This document shows, piece by piece, positions 15,310 to 22,315 of a stretch of 64,000 nucleotides of DNA (the stretch's first letter is position 1; the number at the start of each line of letters is the position of its first letter). The notes beneath the pieces were generated by a model. The model was not told the DNA's origin and made no database searches. It was given only the letters and a program-made list of their open reading frames with translations. The translations under genes and the position numbers were made by a program. Source of the DNA: Acetoanaerobium sticklandii (GTDB lineage Bacteria; Bacillota; Clostridia; Peptostreptococcales; Filifactoraceae); NCBI RefSeq assembly GCF_000196455.1, contig NC_014614.1:2641501-2705500 (forward strand), written 5' to 3'.

Positions 15310-15430
15310 ATTATAGGAATAATCACGTTAATTGCGTGCTCGGTAATAACGTGCAACTCTAAACGCACTGCAATCACTCATTTCCACTTTGTACGTTTAT
15401 AACGTGCAGTCGCTTCCAATATCTTTTTTC
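15310..15430 (-). promoter_or_regulatory. Promoter and operator repeats of the Xre gene
   Basis: On the reverse strand a perfect TATAAT (15310-15315) precedes the Xre gene. Upstream are CACGTTAATTGCGTG (15327-15341), ATAACGTGCA at about 15346 and again at about 15399, and GCACT copies between them. Repeated half-sites of this kind fit a dimeric HTH repressor. Confidence 0.5.
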
Positions 15431-15537
15431 ATCAATTCTTCTATCATTGACCATAGCTTGGTTTGGATTTCAATTGACACACGGCTATCAAAACCTCTAG
15501 TAATATAACGATGACCTGTAAAGCGATTTTCTTCCAC
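15397..15537 (-). CDS. DUF960-like SCC gene, truncated
   Basis: A 46-aa frame from a GTG at 15537 with GAGGAGA about eight bases upstream. It reads MEENRFTGHRYITRGFDSRV, then SIEIQTKLWSMIEELMKK. RYITRG...IEIQ..LW..IEEL is the N-terminal signature of DUF960, one of the conserved gene families (with DUF950 and DUF1643) accompanying ccr genes in staphylococcal SCC elements. The family is usually about 100 aa; here it stops early, inside the operator repeats of the Xre gene, so it is shortened or decayed. It supports the SCC relationship independently of the recombinase. Confidence 0.55.
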   Translation of the reverse strand: MEENRFTGHRYITRGFDSRVSIEIQTKLWSMIEELMKKDIGSDCTL

Positions 15538-15570
15538 ATTCGTTCTCTCCTCATCTCAAAAATTAATAAA

Positions 15571-15600
15571 ACCCCAATCCATCTAATTTGGATTGAGGTC
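15571..15600 (-). terminator. Terminator after the DUF1643 gene
   Basis: On the reverse strand CTCAATCCA pairs with TGGATTGGG and is followed by TTTTATTAATT. It resembles the terminator near 17083-17112. Confidence 0.7.
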
Positions 15601-16115
15601 TACTCTATTGGTTGTAAATTCCAGATGCTACGCACTTTAGGGGCAAGTGGATGGAAATATTTCCGTGAATCTTCATCACACAAAATGCAAGTTTTCTGCT
15701 TATATTCAGATAGAAGCTCAACAACCTGATTGATTCGTTCTTGCACTATCTTAGATGTATTCCCTGCCCTTCCCCAAGCAAATACGATCGTATCAACCGA
15801 CTTGGCTTTCTCAAGAATCATATTATTATTTGAATTGATCATCTTGGTGTCCTTTAATGCTGCCGATTTTACAGGTGTATTAATCTCAGTAAACAGATTC
15901 ATAATCTCTACTGAACCGTAATCAAGTCTCACAAGATTATTTACAGTGAACAAACTGGAATAGTCCATCGTAAGCCCATTGCACGATCCTGCCGACAACA
16001 TCAATACAAGTGCCGATGATTTCTTTGAATCCCAGACTTTCTTCATGTAGAATCTGTGCTGTTTATTATCCGAGAAACATGCTTCTGTTTTTATTGTAGC
16101 TTTTTCTAGTTTCAT
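15600..16115 (-). CDS. DUF1643 protein, SCC-associated
   Basis: A 171-aa protein with KKSSALVLMLSAGSCNGLTM, VEIMNLFTEINTPV, DTIVFAWGRAG and a C-terminal YFHPLAPKVRSIWNL. This pattern (short-loop start, NLF, the W-G segment, then HPL) is DUF1643. In Staphylococcus DUF1643 genes are a regular part of the ccr-linked core of SCC elements, with unknown function. AGGTGG precedes the ATG. It directly follows the radC gene (15 bp) and ends in a terminator. The biochemical role is unknown. Confidence 0.72.
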   Translation of the reverse strand: MKLEKATIKTEACFSDNKQHRFYMKKVWDSKKSSALVLMLSAGSCNGLTMDYSSLFTVNNLVRLDYGSVEIMNLFTEINTPVKSAALKDTKMINSNNNMILEKAKSVDTIVFAWGRAGNTSKIVQERINQVVELLSEYKQKTCILCDEDSRKYFHPLAPKVRSIWNLQPIE

Positions 16116-16130
16116 ATGTTCCCACCTCTC

Positions 16131-16628
16131 TTATATTTTTTCCTGTTCTTTGAAACTGTAATAGCTGTCACTACCGATTATCAAATGATCCAAAACCTTT
16201 ATGCCAAGTATCTTTCCTGCTTCGTTTAGCCTCTTTGTAATTTTAATATCTTCTTTTGACGGCTCTGGGTTTCCCGAAGGATGATTATGAGCCAGTAGTA
16301 CAGTAGCCGCATTTGATATGACTGCGGTTTTAAACACTTCCCTAGGATGCACCAAACTTGCGTTAAGGCTTCCTTTACTGCATACATTTACAGATGTCGG
16401 TTGATTCTTTGTATCCAGTGTAATGACAATAAATTCTTCCCGATCTTTATCCTCAAGAAACATTTTTGCCATCATAAGACCATCAGCAGGACAAGAAATG
16501 CGTCTGGGATCATACAAAAATGTCGATTCCCTGACCATCTTGAGACTGACTATTTCAACACGTTTTCTTGCACATCGTTGTTTTTCTCTGTTCCTATGTT
16601 TCTCTTCCAAATAACTGTCACTCCTCAT
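16131..16628 (-). CDS. radC: Short RadC (JAB/MPN domain) protein
   Basis: A 165-aa RadC-like protein with the JAMM signature AHNHPSGNPEPSKED (H114, H116, D127) and the family segment LNASLVHPREVFKTAVISNA. It lacks the N-terminal helix-hairpin-helix region of chromosomal RadC, as is common for copies on mobile elements. An alternative start is a TTG at 16610, which has GAGGAG about ten bases upstream; the ATG at 16628 has only AGAAGA. It shares an operon with DUF1643 and the 108-aa gene. Such RadC copies occur in SCC and other islands; a metal-dependent nuclease or isopeptidase-like role is unproven. Confidence 0.8.
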   Translation of the reverse strand: MRSDSYLEEKHRNREKQRCARKRVEIVSLKMVRESTFLYDPRRISCPADGLMMAKMFLEDKDREEFIVITLDTKNQPTSVNVCSKGSLNASLVHPREVFKTAVISNAATVLLAHNHPSGNPEPSKEDIKITKRLNEAGKILGIKVLDHLIIGSDSYYSFKEQEKI

Positions 16629-16674
16629 TCTTCTTATCTACTCAACTACATCGGTAATCTGCTCAACAACATGA

Positions 16675-17001
16675 CTATGAGCTATTTTCTTTCGGGATTA
16701 CACATAATATTCCGAAGTCAGCATTCATAATGTACAAACACAAAAGATTTTCTTCACCATTCTCCTCAACAATGCGATGAACGATTTCGGCTATATCCGT
16801 AGTCACATCAAGATACATTTTTTCCAACTCATCAAAATCCAGTGGTGATTCAACAACCACCGCATAACCGCCATAAATCTCATATTCACGGTCTATGCCC
16901 CATTCACTGTCTAGAATGTTCATGTAATGCTTTAGATTTTCATTAAGCAGCGGTTGAATAATCATTTCATCCACCTGACTTACATTGACAATTTTCTTCA
17001 C
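16675..17001 (-). CDS. Unknown 108-aa acidic protein upstream of radC
   Basis: The start is a GTG at 17001 with GGAGG seven bases before it. The protein reads MKKIVNVSQVDEMIIQPLLN, with SPLDFDELEKMYLDVTTDIA and a C-terminal LLCLYIMNADFGILCVIPKE. It is strongly acidic with an alpha/beta pattern and could mimic DNA. Staphylococcal SCC elements carry a small acidic uracil-glycosylase inhibitor (DUF950) in this neighbourhood, but I see no convincing match to it. It is the first gene of the radC-DUF1643 operon. The function is unknown. Confidence 0.55.
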   Translation of the reverse strand: MKKIVNVSQVDEMIIQPLLNENLKHYMNILDSEWGIDREYEIYGGYAVVVESPLDFDELEKMYLDVTTDIAEIVHRIVEENGEENLLCLYIMNADFGILCVIPKENSS

Positions 17002-17082
17002 TCTATCGCCTCCTTATGAATAATCTAATTTATGATATATGCTTTAAGCGGTTATCATTACAGATCTTGAAAATATAAAAAC

Positions 17083-17112
17083 TCCCAATCCATTTGTGGA
17101 TTGAGAGCTTTC
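17083..17112 (-). terminator. Terminator after the GmrSD-like gene
   Basis: On the reverse strand CTCTCAATCCA pairs with TGGATTGGGAG and is followed by TTTTTATATTTT. It is almost a copy of the terminator at 15571-15600. Confidence 0.75.
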
Positions 17113-17147
17113 TCAACTATTCAATAAACCTATCGTTACGTTATAAT

Positions 17148-18896
17148 TTATATTGCATCAAAGCTACACCATCTAATTTTAGCAAACTCGACTAGCTTTT
17201 CTTGCCTCTTGATTATTGCTTCTTTGCCCCATTGATCATTTACAATAAAATTATCTAACTCATTTTGCGTTTTGAATGGGGATCTTTTGAAATACAAATT
17301 ATTCTTTGTTTCAATATCCGCATTTCCCTTACTTGCATTTGCAGACATTGGATCAATAGTCAAATTACCAATCGAATGCAAGTACTTTTCTTCAAACTCA
17401 TCATCCATTATTCCAAAACTCAAATCACCAGTGGCAATTTTTGAACTCGCTTTAGGATTCTGAGGCATAATATGCTCAATGGAGAACTTCTTTCTTCTAT
17501 CTTTTGATCTGAATACACTTGCTGGTATTGGAGATGCTACAGGCTGTTCAACATCTCTAAGATGGTTTTCGTACTTCCAGTAGAAGTAATTCTTAATATT
17601 GGAGCTATAGTCGAAAAAGTCACCCCAAGTCAAATATGATATGAAATCAGCGTTAGAACTATAAGTGTATATTGCAGATTTGAGCTCATCCTTTAACAAT
17701 GAGTAATCTCCATTGAAATCTTTTGCCAATCCATATAACTTCGATTGACCAGCATTTGATCGACTGTTTAAGATGCTATATACCCTAAAACTATACTTCT
17801 CTAATAGCTCACATACCTCTCTAAACTTTGATAAATCAGGTGATCTATCGAACTTATATGTTTTGATCAATAGTGGGTAGAAGTTTGCCATATTTCCAAG
17901 TATTAAGAGATCATGAAACTCAGGAATGTCTGATGTCAAAAGAGCTTTCATAATAGCATAAGATTCTCTCAGATTCATCGTGTATTTATCAATATAATCG
18001 AATGCGTCATGATGACTTTCAATGATCAGTTCGTTAACATTCTCTTTCATTTGCTCCATATAACGTTGATAACCTTTTACCTTTTGAGTTACTTTCCAAT
18101 CTTCAAAAGCAATGAAATTGTATTGCAGAATGGAATTCTCATCTATCATATCTTCAATTACTGTATAGGATTTGTATATCTCACTGAATCTTGACTGAAT
18201 CTTCGACAACATGAACTCAGGATCATCTGCGGCAATATATGTCTTATACATCATGAAGCTTTTTGTCTTTTCTAAGTTCGTAAGTTGCTTACCACGATCA
18301 TTTGTTGTCTCAAAAATTAGCGTTGCTTCTGCCTTGTCCATTACAGAATATGTAAGAATTTTGGTAGACTCCACTTTGGAGAGTATTTCTTTGAGCTCTT
18401 CTTGAGAATACTTTGACAGCTCTTCATAGAAGAATTCCTTCGAATACAACAATTTCTTCTGAGAAGGTGTTGTTATCAATCCAGTATGCACTTCGTGGTC
18501 ACCTAAAACATAAGTTTCAAAGAAATCATTATCATCTTGCAACACCTTCAACTTGTACTCTGACTTATATTTTATAAATGTTTCATAGTACATTTCTTTG
18601 GTTTCATCATCAACATCAGTATATAAGTCAAAGAGTGTGTTTAGAAAAATGACTAATGTAGTAATCCGTTGCTGCCCATCCACTACTTCAATTATCTCAT
18701 ATGGACCCTGTTTTCCATTCTCTTGAAATAATATTGTGCCAAAGAAGTAGTCTTTTCCCAGCTTCTGATTTCTAAAGTCATCCATGAAATCAAATAGTTG
18801 TTTTTCACCCCAAGCATATGCACGTTGGTACTCTGGTATCTTGAATATTTTCTTTCCATCAAATAGATCATTTAAAGTCTTTTGCCCATTTTCCAT
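17148..18896 (-). CDS. Single-chain GmrSD-type restriction protein (DUF262-DUF1524)
   Basis: A 582-aa protein. The N-terminal DUF262 domain shows IPEYQRAYAWGEKQLFDFMD, KDYFFGTILF and VVDGQQRITTL (the DGQQR nucleotide-binding motif); FETTNDRGKQLTNLEKTKSF follows. The C-terminal DUF1524 nuclease domain has KFSIEHIMPQNP and SIGNLTIDPMSANASKGN, an HNH-like IEH...N...N arrangement. GmrSD enzymes cut DNA with modified bases such as glucosylated hydroxymethylcytosine; the target here is unknown. The ATG at 18896 has GAGGTG upstream, while a GTG at 18905 overlaps that site. It lies divergent to the restriction endonuclease gene. Confidence 0.85.
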   Translation of the reverse strand: MENGQKTLNDLFDGKKIFKIPEYQRAYAWGEKQLFDFMDDFRNQKLGKDYFFGTILFQENGKQGPYEIIEVVDGQQRITTLVIFLNTLFDLYTDVDDETKEMYYETFIKYKSEYKLKVLQDDNDFFETYVLGDHEVHTGLITTPSQKKLLYSKEFFYEELSKYSQEELKEILSKVESTKILTYSVMDKAEATLIFETTNDRGKQLTNLEKTKSFMMYKTYIAADDPEFMLSKIQSRFSEIYKSYTVIEDMIDENSILQYNFIAFEDWKVTQKVKGYQRYMEQMKENVNELIIESHHDAFDYIDKYTMNLRESYAIMKALLTSDIPEFHDLLILGNMANFYPLLIKTYKFDRSPDLSKFREVCELLEKYSFRVYSILNSRSNAGQSKLYGLAKDFNGDYSLLKDELKSAIYTYSSNADFISYLTWGDFFDYSSNIKNYFYWKYENHLRDVEQPVASPIPASVFRSKDRRKKFSIEHIMPQNPKASSKIATGDLSFGIMDDEFEEKYLHSIGNLTIDPMSANASKGNADIETKNNLYFKRSPFKTQNELDNFIVNDQWGKEAIIKRQEKLVEFAKIRWCSFDAI

Positions 18897-18995
18897 AAAG
18901 AACACCTCGCAATAATTAAATATTTCAAACTATAATTTTCCATTTACCATTATATCCCTCAATTTCTTCAATATTACTTAGAAAACCCGTATTGC

Positions 18996-19024
18996 TTGAA
19001 AATTTCTCCAACTCTTGCTATGCT
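18996..19024 (+). promoter_or_regulatory. Promoter of the PstI-like endonuclease gene
   Basis: TTGAAA (18996-19001) and TATGCT (19019-19024) are separated by 17 bases, 57 bp before the ATG. It is a plausible vegetative promoter facing the endonuclease. Confidence 0.5.
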
Positions 19025-19080
19025 AGAAAAAGGAAATACCATTATTTGAAACTTAAATTTCAATTTTATAGAGGTGAAAC

Positions 19081-20082
19081 ATGAACTTATTTAAAGGAAA
19101 AGAAAAGGTTGACGATTATTTTGTTAGATTACGAGTTGATGGATACCAACTAAAGAATAATTATCATGGAATTACGCTTGATATGGTCACACGAGTTCTA
19201 ACTAGTATAAATAGGTATACAGCTGATATCAGAGATGTAGTTTGGTGTTTATTGAATGATGAAATTCCATCTTTGTATGCCAATGCTAATGGCTTTAGAA
19301 TATGTGATGGTGCATCTGTTGCACATATTGGAGGTTTTGTTGGGATATTACTAAGAGGTGGAAATAGACTGGATCGTGAAGGCAGAGACTATTGGATAAA
19401 ACCACTAGTAGACATTGGTGCAGTCAATCTTCTCACTCTAAAAAATGGTCAATTTTTATCAGGTCATCTTGTGGCAAAATCACCTAATTCGTGTTACAGG
19501 CTTACTGATAGCTTTATATCATTGCTAAAATCAGCAAATTCCCCACAATTTGACAATATACTTAACCAATGGATTTCAATTGAATCAACAAATAAAAGGT
19601 TGGAGATTCAAGCACATGCTGTTCGGTTGGCAGCACAAAACTCAACAGATAATGCACACAAAAAATTAATTCAACAATCAATTACAATCTATGCAAATCA
19701 TTTTTTACCAGATTACATTCCAGTCTATGTTGATGACTCAGATGGTGATCGTATTACAGTCACAGAAAGGGAAAAACTTAATTTTTACGGAATCTCATTT
19801 GGACATTTAGATGATGTTTGGCCCGATGCTATTCTAGTAAATCCGAATGAAAAAAAACTATGGTTTATAGAAGCTGTTACATCAGATGGTGAAGTTGACG
19901 AACATAAAATGAGAGGTCTAAAAGCAATCTGTTACAGATCTAACCTTCAATTTGGAGGAGCAACTACAACATATCCAACATGGAAGAAAATGTACTCACG
20001 TCAAAAATCTGAAGATAATTTGGCTGTCGGCTCATATGTTTGGATCAAGGAAAGTCCAGAACGACACATGTATATCGAATAA
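19081..20082 (+). CDS. PstI/BsuBI-like type II restriction endonuclease
   Basis: A 333-aa protein, close in length to PstI and BsuBI (about 316-326). The C-terminal domain contains GISFGHLDDVWPDAILVNPN and LWFIEAVTSDGEVDEHKMRG. The PD of WPDA and the E of FIEAVTSDG match the catalytic core of the BsuBI/PstI endonuclease family, which cuts CTGCAG; conservation of that site here is assumed. The N-terminal half holds a winged-helix-like region as in the family. GAGGTG precedes the ATG. The gene converges on its methyltransferase partner, sharing a bidirectional terminator. Confidence 0.82.
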   Translation: MNLFKGKEKVDDYFVRLRVDGYQLKNNYHGITLDMVTRVLTSINRYTADIRDVVWCLLNDEIPSLYANANGFRICDGASVAHIGGFVGILLRGGNRLDREGRDYWIKPLVDIGAVNLLTLKNGQFLSGHLVAKSPNSCYRLTDSFISLLKSANSPQFDNILNQWISIESTNKRLEIQAHAVRLAAQNSTDNAHKKLIQQSITIYANHFLPDYIPVYVDDSDGDRITVTEREKLNFYGISFGHLDDVWPDAILVNPNEKKLWFIEAVTSDGEVDEHKMRGLKAICYRSNLQFGGATTTYPTWKKMYSRQKSEDNLAVGSYVWIKESPERHMYIE

Positions 20083-20100
20083 CCTTTAGCAATTAAAAAT

Positions 20101-20136
20101 ATCACAACCATGTTAATCTTGGTTGTGATATTTTTT
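20101..20136. terminator. Bidirectional terminator between endonuclease and methyltransferase
   Basis: ATCACAACCA (20101-20110) pairs exactly with TGGTTGTGAT (20120-20129), followed by eight T residues on the plus strand. The methyltransferase stop codon lies in the loop, so the hairpin also ends the reverse transcript. Confidence 0.85.
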
Positions 20137-21648
20137 TATGATTTCTTCTACTTTCCTATCAATGCTGTCTTGATTGTCACTTTCATCATCATAAGCACTT
20201 GATAGTTCCTTCAAATCGTTTATAGTTGGATATCTTAAGCTTTTTAAATCACTTGCGTTAACCTGTGTATGTCCACTAAAAGTTCGGAAATATATATCTA
20301 CTAATGAAGCTGAAAGAAATACACATAAACCTTTTGTCACTTCAAGTTCGAATCCACTCTTATTTCTATGATAGTAGTTGGTCTTATTGTCAAAACCGAA
20401 ATACTCATAATTATAATCACTAGCTTTAAGGACTCCGCAAATAATCCTTCTTCTCTCTTCTTTTGATGACATTCTTTTTACTAATACATAGTTCCCACGG
20501 TTTCTCAACCGTTTCAAGTTACTATCATCTCCAATAATACTATTATTCTTCGCATCATTTAGAGGCCAGACTATTGCACCATTTTTAATATGTTTTGAAT
20601 AAAGATAGGGATATGAATTCTCAACCACATCTTTACTTATATTTTCTGATTTTTCTCGGAAGCCAACAATTGGTCCTGTAGACACATCTAACCCAATATC
20701 TTTCAAAGTACATGGCAATGCATTTATCCTATCAGAAATTTGCTTTTCATCACCATTTCGAAGAATACGAATCACTCTGTTTGCATCAGAAGGATACACA
20801 ATTTCTTCAAGTTTCAAAAGTTGTTTTGAAGTGTCTGAAAAACTGCTGTCAGTGCTGTGTAGCACGTTTACATATTTATTGCTATCCCAAATTTCCTTAA
20901 TTCCATGGTATATTATTGTCTCCTGTAAAACTTGATCCTTACTAAACGGTGATGTTCTAGAATCAAATAAATGAAAATCCAAATATCTTGTATCTAACTC
21001 CATATCTTTTCTGTATGGAAGGAAATATACTCCATTACAGAAACTTCTCGGAGTAATCGCCACGTATTCTCCATGTTGCTTTAAGTACCTTTTTGAAAGT
21101 GAAACAAATGCAGCATAATAATTAGCAGATTGAATTCCAATCCCACGCAATTCATCATCTTCTTTTGAACCTGAAACCATTTTGCGGTAAGGTGGATTTA
21201 AAATAACATAGTCGAAAATATCAATATCTCCTCTCAATATTTTCTCAACACTGTCACTAATAAAATCAGTAAATTTTAACTCCCACTGAAAGGTAACTCC
21301 ATGACTTAAACAGTACTCTTTTAATTCAGATAGATTTTCCTCAAGTCTAAATTTTACAGTTTCATCAATTTCATAAAGCAAAGCTTTAATCTCGACAGGA
21401 TGATTATCCCATTCCAACACATTCCTAACAAATGCAATGGTCAAACTTCCCATACCTACTCCAGGATCAAGCATAGTTATACTCTTTTTCTTTTTTGGCT
21501 TAAACATTGCTGCCATGTAGTTCGCAATATTTGTAGGTGTATAGTATTGCTCATACTTCTCTTTAAGTTCAATACTTCTATTATTTCCATTAATCTCATT
21601 AAAACTGTTTTCTGTAGATACATGTAAATCTATTATACTCAAACTCAT
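20113..21648 (-). CDS. BsuBI/PstI-like N6-adenine DNA methyltransferase
   Basis: About 511 aa. Motif I is MLDPGVGMGSLTIAF, motif IV is DYVILNPPYRKM, and AITPRSFCNGVYF and SGHTQVNASDLKSLRYPTIN are typical of gamma-type adenine methyltransferases of the BsuBI/PstI group. It would protect the endonuclease's sites by adenine methylation using S-adenosylmethionine. AAAGGA precedes the ATG at 21648; a longer frame to 21672 has no ribosome site. It is the first gene inside the element on the rlmH side. It has its own promoter, so methylation can precede cutting after transfer. Confidence 0.85.
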   Translation of the reverse strand: MSLSIIDLHVSTENSFNEINGNNRSIELKEKYEQYYTPTNIANYMAAMFKPKKKKSITMLDPGVGMGSLTIAFVRNVLEWDNHPVEIKALLYEIDETVKFRLEENLSELKEYCLSHGVTFQWELKFTDFISDSVEKILRGDIDIFDYVILNPPYRKMVSGSKEDDELRGIGIQSANYYAAFVSLSKRYLKQHGEYVAITPRSFCNGVYFLPYRKDMELDTRYLDFHLFDSRTSPFSKDQVLQETIIYHGIKEIWDSNKYVNVLHSTDSSFSDTSKQLLKLEEIVYPSDANRVIRILRNGDEKQISDRINALPCTLKDIGLDVSTGPIVGFREKSENISKDVVENSYPYLYSKHIKNGAIVWPLNDAKNNSIIGDDSNLKRLRNRGNYVLVKRMSSKEERRRIICGVLKASDYNYEYFGFDNKTNYYHRNKSGFELEVTKGLCVFLSASLVDIYFRTFSGHTQVNASDLKSLRYPTINDLKELSSAYDDESDNQDSIDRKVEEIIKKYHNQD

Positions 21649-21781
21649 CGTTCCTTTACTTTTTAATATCATACTTAATTAATAAATCAATTATACCCTG
21701 AGCAGACGTTCGTACAAAATCATTTTTTTCCAATATTCATCAACAATGTAAGATCAGACCCTCATACATGTCACATCAACA

Positions 21782-21791
21782 AAAAACCTCA
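21782..21791. repeat. Interior inverted repeat at the right element end
   Basis: AAAAACCTCA here is the reverse complement of TGAGGTTTTT at 4104-4113. The two copies lie 5 bp and 17 bp inside their att cores. They resemble the inverted repeats of SCC ends, but ten bases in AT-rich DNA may be chance. Confidence 0.45.
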
Positions 21792-21792
21792 G

Positions 21793-22272
21793 TTATTTAT
21801 GATACGGTTCCCCCTTAATAATCCTATACGCCCTATAAACCTGCTCTAGAAGTATTAGTTTCATCATCTGGTGTGGAAATGTCATTTTTGAAAATGATAG
21901 CTTATAGTCTGCTCTTTTTAGTACAGCGTCAGATAGACCTAGAGATCCACCGATTACAAAAGCTATGTTGCTTTTGCCGGTGATAGCTAGGTCTTCTAGT
22001 TTTTCTGCTAGGTCTTCTGATGAGAGCATTTTGCCGTCTATTGCTAGGGCTATGACGTAGGTATTATCCTTTATTTTAGATAGGATTTTATCGCCCTCTT
22101 TATCCTTTATCATAATCATTTCTTTGTCGCTGAGGTTTTCTGGAGCTTTCTCGTCATCCACCTCTATGATTTCTAGGGAGCAGTATTTTGAAAGTCTTTT
22201 TGTGAATTCCTCTATCCCTAGCTTTAGGTATTTTTCTTTTAGCTTGCCTACTGAGATTATTTTTATATTCAT
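21793..22272 (-). CDS. rlmH: 23S rRNA pseudouridine-1915 N3-methyltransferase
   Basis: A 159-aa SPOUT methyltransferase. MNIKIISVGKLKEKYLKLGI at the start, VIALAIDGKMLSSEDLAEKL, and IAFVIGGSLGLSDAVLKRAD form the trefoil-knot S-adenosylmethionine site. The end, FPHQMMKLILLEQVYRAYRI then IKGEPYHK, is the universal RlmH tail. It methylates pseudouridine 1915 in helix 69 of 23S rRNA. Its last codons contain the attachment core of the SCC-like element, and the reading frame is intact, as in SCC insertions, which restore the gene end. AAGGAG precedes the ATG. Confidence 0.97.
   Translation of the reverse strand: MNIKIISVGKLKEKYLKLGIEEFTKRLSKYCSLEIIEVDDEKAPENLSDKEMIMIKDKEGDKILSKIKDNTYVIALAIDGKMLSSEDLAEKLEDLAITGKSNIAFVIGGSLGLSDAVLKRADYKLSFSKMTFPHQMMKLILLEQVYRAYRIIKGEPYHK
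21797..21810. repeat. attR: Right attachment site in the rlmH 3' end
   Basis: TTATGATACGGTTC forms the last codons of rlmH (reverse strand reads E-P-Y-H-K-stop). Staphylococcus attB has the same position and nearly the same core (TTATGATATGCTTC, from memory). The exact copy at 4073-4086 defines the element's other end. Confidence 0.85.
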
Positions 22273-22315
22273 TTTTACTCCTTGATTTTTAGTATTTCTT
22301 ATTATTATATCAAGT

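Noticed and set aside
4073..21810. mecA or other antibiotic-resistance cargo as in SCCmec
   Set aside because: No penicillin-binding protein, mecR/mecI or other resistance gene is present; the cargo is defence-related.
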